A DNA stretch of 64,000 nucleotides. Source: Liolophura sinensis. Its lineage: Eukaryota; Mollusca; Polyplacophora; Chitonida; Chitonidae. This document shows, piece after piece, positions 60,501 to 64,000 of this stretch. The notes beneath the pieces were generated by a model that ran no database searches, was not told the origin of the DNA, and saw only the letters and a list, made by a program, of their open reading frames with translations. Made by a program: the position numbers and the translations under genes. The stretch covers positions 55,774,984 to 55,838,983 of the forward strand of contig NC_088300.1 of NCBI RefSeq assembly GCF_032854445.1, written 5' to 3'. Each line of letters begins with the position of its first letter. Position 1 is the stretch's first letter.

Positions 60501-63500
60501 ATGATATAAAGCATGAAGGTATTGCAATTAATACCGTTTTGTTTATAGCCATGCAGAATAGAGATTAAGATTGGCTGAGTTAGCAGTGTTTTTCAAAAAT
60601 ATCAGGAAGAATTCTGTGGAGTTGGTTGTATAAGGTGACAGAGACATGATAAGCGAGTCAGGCTTTATTGCATAGTCATCAGCTGTATGCCTCTGACAGT
60701 GAATTAAACATTGTACATTCAATACAGCTATTGCAACAGGGTAAGATATACTTGGAGTGGTATTGTCATGATGACATAATATTGAAAGAGAGAAGACAAA
60801 TTTGTCGGGGTAGAATATGTCATTTGTGCCAGTATGCGTGTGAATTTCTGTTTGGTTTGGTGAGTGGTCATAGACAAATAAACTACAACTTATATCAGAG
60901 TCTTTTTTTTTTTAGAATCCCATGTGGGTAATTGAACATCATGAAATGTAACCAATTGAAACTGTATTGTAACTTCTTAACGCTGATTCTAATGCTTGTA
61001 AACACCTGTTAGTATTGAACACCAACATTTGTATGACATGATGTTAATCTCTACTGCTCTGTCTTCAGGGAAAAGTGGATGACCCAGAGCAAACAGACAA
61101 TTATCTTTTCTACACCAATCAGCTTGTGTGCAAACCAGATGGTAAGCTATAACCAACAACATATCGCTCATATTTATTATAATCTAAATCTTAGGGAAAT
61201 GAAAACTATATTTCTGGTTAAACCAGGAAAACTTTTAAAAATTTTATGTAATTGAAGTATTACTTGTATTTATGTAGGCCAGTTGTTGAACTGTTATAAA
61301 CTTAACAGTTGTTTCCATCAGGAAATGATATTTGCTTTCAGGTGTTGCTTTCTTAAAAGTACATGGTGTACAGAAAAAAACGCAAAGGATTCTTTTTTGA
61401 CGTATTATTTTTGGTTGACAGGTGGCCTCATAGATGAGATTCATGAGAAATGGTGGGGAGATTATGAAAGACTGGAAATGCACCATGGATACATCCAATG
61501 GTAAGAGTCAGACAGCACCACTTTGTCAGGATCATTTTTGTGTAGTTTTAACTAGATACAATCTACTGTTAAGGTTACAGGAGTGCAAAATATATATCAC
61601 CTGTCTTTTGTGTGGTACTATGCCATTTGATAGCACCATTAAACAATTTGCAGTTTTTTCTTCAACATATCAACCTAGCCTGAAACCCACGATCATTCAC
61701 AAGTATTCCTAATCAAGAGACATAATACCAGTTTGTTATTTTGGTGATACAAGTGCATGAACCAGATTGTAGCATTTAAATGTTTTGGTAGTGCTACAGA
61801 ACATTGACTATGTACAACCAAATACAAGTGATATTTTACATGTACAGTATTTCACCTGAATTTAGCATTTTCAGATTTCACATTTTGCTTGCTTCTGATT
61901 TATTCATCCACCTTATAGGGCAACTTAACAGTTTTGTGTGTAGTTCAGTTTATTTCTTATCACAAAAACTTAACTGTTGGTGTCAAAATTCTCATTTTAA
62001 TGCCTTCCTGTGCTTCTAAAAAGTACATTTTTCATATCAACATTTAAGTGAAATACATTACATTTGTGTTTAAAATAATTGTTTGACATTTTTTGTGCCA
62101 TTAAATAAGGAACATAGCAGTGCATTGTATTTAAACGTATCTATTTAGGTATATAATTACACCAGGAAGTTTATTGCAGTTGATGTGAACTACATGTATA
62201 GTGCATGTATGTCAGCAGCTAAACTCAGGTATTGCTTTAGTTTATGTTTACTCTTTACTTATGCAGTAATTGTTGCTTGAGTTGTTTACTCCAAGCACTC
62301 TGCTTTTCTCCACCAGTAAGTTGTCCCTGACATAAACATTTTTGGATGCATGTTTACACACTAATCAAAAAAGTACCTCAGTATGTAATGTACTTTTCTA
62401 ACAGGTTGTTCCCAATTAGAGAGATTGGGATGAACTGGCACTCCCAAGAACTACAGCTCCATGAAGTTGAGGTATGAGCATCACTATATCATCATGTACT
62501 TTTACAAACATCCATTCCCAATGTGTGAGACTGGAATGAGCTGAAACTCCCACTTCCAAGATGGTTGCAAAAATATATTCCAGTTATGGCAAAATTAAAT
62601 CATAAATATGAATCTAGCATTCTGCTTTTTGTTATTTAGGCTTAAACAAATGTTCCAACATGTCTCTTTTTCAAGACGTGCATCTAAATGCACATCTTTA
62701 CAAAATCATGACCAGAGACCATAGGCCCCCACTGGCTCAGATGGTTAAAGCTCTGCCTCATCATGATGACCAAGCCTTAGGCCTGTGTGGTGACTTGTTC
62801 AAATCCAGCCCTTATTTTTTTTTTGGGCTACTCCAGATGCTAACACCTATAAATGTGACTGCTGTCATACAAAGCAAAACATTCTTAAGTACAGTGTTTA
62901 ACACCAAACAATCAGATCTGATGAGAGAAAACCATAGAGAGTGTAATACTTGCATACACAAGTGTCATATTATTTGACATGTATACATGTTAAAATCTTG
63001 TCCAATAACAAATTGTAATATAGATGTGTTGTGTTTCAAATTTATATAATTCCTGATATCAGAAAATCCTGGCTGATGAGAAGGCAAAGGAAAGATTTCT
63101 CAAGTCCTACAAGATGATGTTAGATTTCTATGGGATGAAACTAAAAGATGAGGAGACTGGGGAAGTGTGTCGCTCGGAGAACTGGGAGGACAGGTTTAAA
63201 CATCTTAACAGGTAAGAGCGGGTCACCTACAGCCCCAGCTCTGAAGCATTATCATCAGCATTATTTTAGGGCTTCAGGGGATTCCAACATCTTCTCTATT
63301 GTAGCAGGCTGGGTCGGATGGATGATCTTATTAAACTGAGCAAATTTATAGGTTGGTGTAGAATTGTTGTCTCTACCTGTATGAGTGTGGTTGTCATATG
63401 GAGATGAATTTTGTGTTTGCATCTTGGTGTACACAGATTGTGGAGGGGTAATCCCTGTGTATACCTCTGTAATAAAGAAGATGAATACTGTCCTTGCTAC

Positions 63501-63873
63501 TTGAGCTCTGAAGTTTGTGAATTCTCATCTTACAGCTCCATGCACACCTGTGTGATAAATATATAATATATATATAATGTCAAATCTTTATAACTACTTG
63601 AGCACTGATTCCTGTGAATGTTCTGCTTGCAGTTCCGTGCACAATTACCTGCGGATCACACGGATATTGAAGTGTCTAGGGGAGTTAGGGCTGGAGCACT
63701 ACAAGTACCCAGTGGTGAGCTTCCTGATAGAGGAGGCTGGCTTCCACAGAACACTACGCAACACCCTCGAGAGCTGTATTATGTACTGGATTGAGACTGT
63801 CAAGGATGGTAAACAGAGGGAGGATTTACGGCTGCATGTGAAACGTTACACGCGCAAACCGGTTCAGCTGTAA
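57521..63873 (+). CDS. Opioid growth factor receptor (OGFr) domain protein with N-terminal PIP-box-like motif
   Basis: Exons: 57521-57775 (ATG; 85 codons), 60387-60461, 61069-61141, 61422-61500, 62405-62471, 63063-63211 and 63633-63873 (TAA). From 60387 onward the phases join into about 227 residues covering the conserved OGFr N domain: MMKFMRDKSARDLEKYRKSY, NYLFYTNQLVCKPDGGLID, EKWWGDYERLEMHHGYIQW, LFPIREIGMNWHSQEL, ERFLKSYKMMLDFYGMKL, and NYLRITRILKCLGELGLEHY. The protein ends soon after the domain, without the long repeat tail of mammalian OGFR. A possible extra exon is 58236-58279. It fits in frame only with an alternative donor at about 57800 or with another small exon that I did not find. 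Exon 1 holds KQPGIEQYF, a match to the PCNA-interacting consensus, and a KRRR stretch suggesting nuclear location. Exon 1 is linked by position and by its GAT|GTGAGT donor, not by homology. Confidence 0.88.
58005..58085 (+). repeat. tRNA-like SINE head
   Basis: The stretch 'gggctgtggtctagttgtta' then 'aaggtgctagcctttcagtc' has an A-box-like tRNA layout and is followed by a decayed B-box. It lies in the first intron of the OGFr-domain gene. It does not look like an intact tRNA gene. Confidence 0.45.
60003..60185 (-). repeat. Degenerate SINE, minus orientation
   Basis: Diverged reversed copy of the dominant SINE: 'actcaataatattttactta', 'tacaatggttgctggcatta', 'cttgaattcacgttgagcgc', 'aggttcctgagtcattgctgg'. 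In an intron of the OGFr-domain gene. Confidence 0.65.
62725..62925 (+). repeat. tRNA-derived SINE, third type
   Basis: The head 'ggcccccactggctcagatgg' then 'ttaaagctctgcctcatcat' leads to the B-box-like 'gttcaaatccagccct'. The tail is 'cattcttaagtacagtgtttaacaccaaacaatcag'. It lies in an intron of the OGFr-domain gene. Confidence 0.7.
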
Positions 63874-64000
63874 ATAGGAGAATCACTTAACCTGGCTTGA
63901 ATCAAACTGCATGTTCATTTATTTATATACATATTTTCTTGCAATGATGACATTCCTGCTGAATGGCGGTAAAAAGACTTGGACTTTGTGCGTACATGTA

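Overview
The window is AT-rich animal nuclear DNA with long introns, canonical GT/AG splice sites, (TA)n microsatellites and many tRNA-derived SINEs. The gene set is an L-gulonolactone oxidase, a mitochondrial ABCB8 transporter, an OGFr-domain protein, a p8/NUPR1 protein and a methuselah-like GPCR with a somatomedin-B module. Together with SINE tails ending in 'cttgagtacggcgtaaaacacc' or 'gagtacgacgttaaacccc' type sequence, this suggests a lophotrochozoan, most likely a marine mollusc. No species was assigned. The SINE resemblance is from memory.

Layout, left to right: a GACA-type microsatellite (105-350). A two-exon 7TM receptor on the minus strand (771-5106), with a foldback element in its intron. 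A gene-poor stretch of degenerate repeats, foldback elements and SINE fragments (5.2-11.8 kb). A single-exon NUPR1/p8 gene on the plus strand (11884-12099). A long repeat-rich intergenic region (12.3-21 kb) holding a foldback element, an 87-bp satellite and SINEs. The GULO gene on the plus strand (about 21-39.6 kb). ABCB8 on the minus strand (40.7-55.9 kb), tail-to-tail with GULO. An OGFr-domain gene on the plus strand (57.5-63.9 kb), head-to-head with ABCB8.

The most striking feature is a nearly perfect 7.26-kb direct tandem duplication inside GULO (copy 1 21061-28318, copy 2 28319-35574). It repeats the first four recognised coding exons plus the first 16 codons of the fifth. The copies differ, as far as I can see, only by 2 bp in one (TA)n run. 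Copy 2 joins to the remaining six exons and gives a complete GULO of about 442 residues. Copy 1 is a head-only fragment. This is either a very recent structural change or an assembly artefact.

Exon models for GULO, ABCB8 and the OGFr gene were built by hand from reading-frame and splice-phase continuity. ABCB8 closes into one 701-residue frame over 17 exons. The first (start-codon) exons of GULO and ABCB8 were not found. The neighbouring genes have no obvious common pathway.
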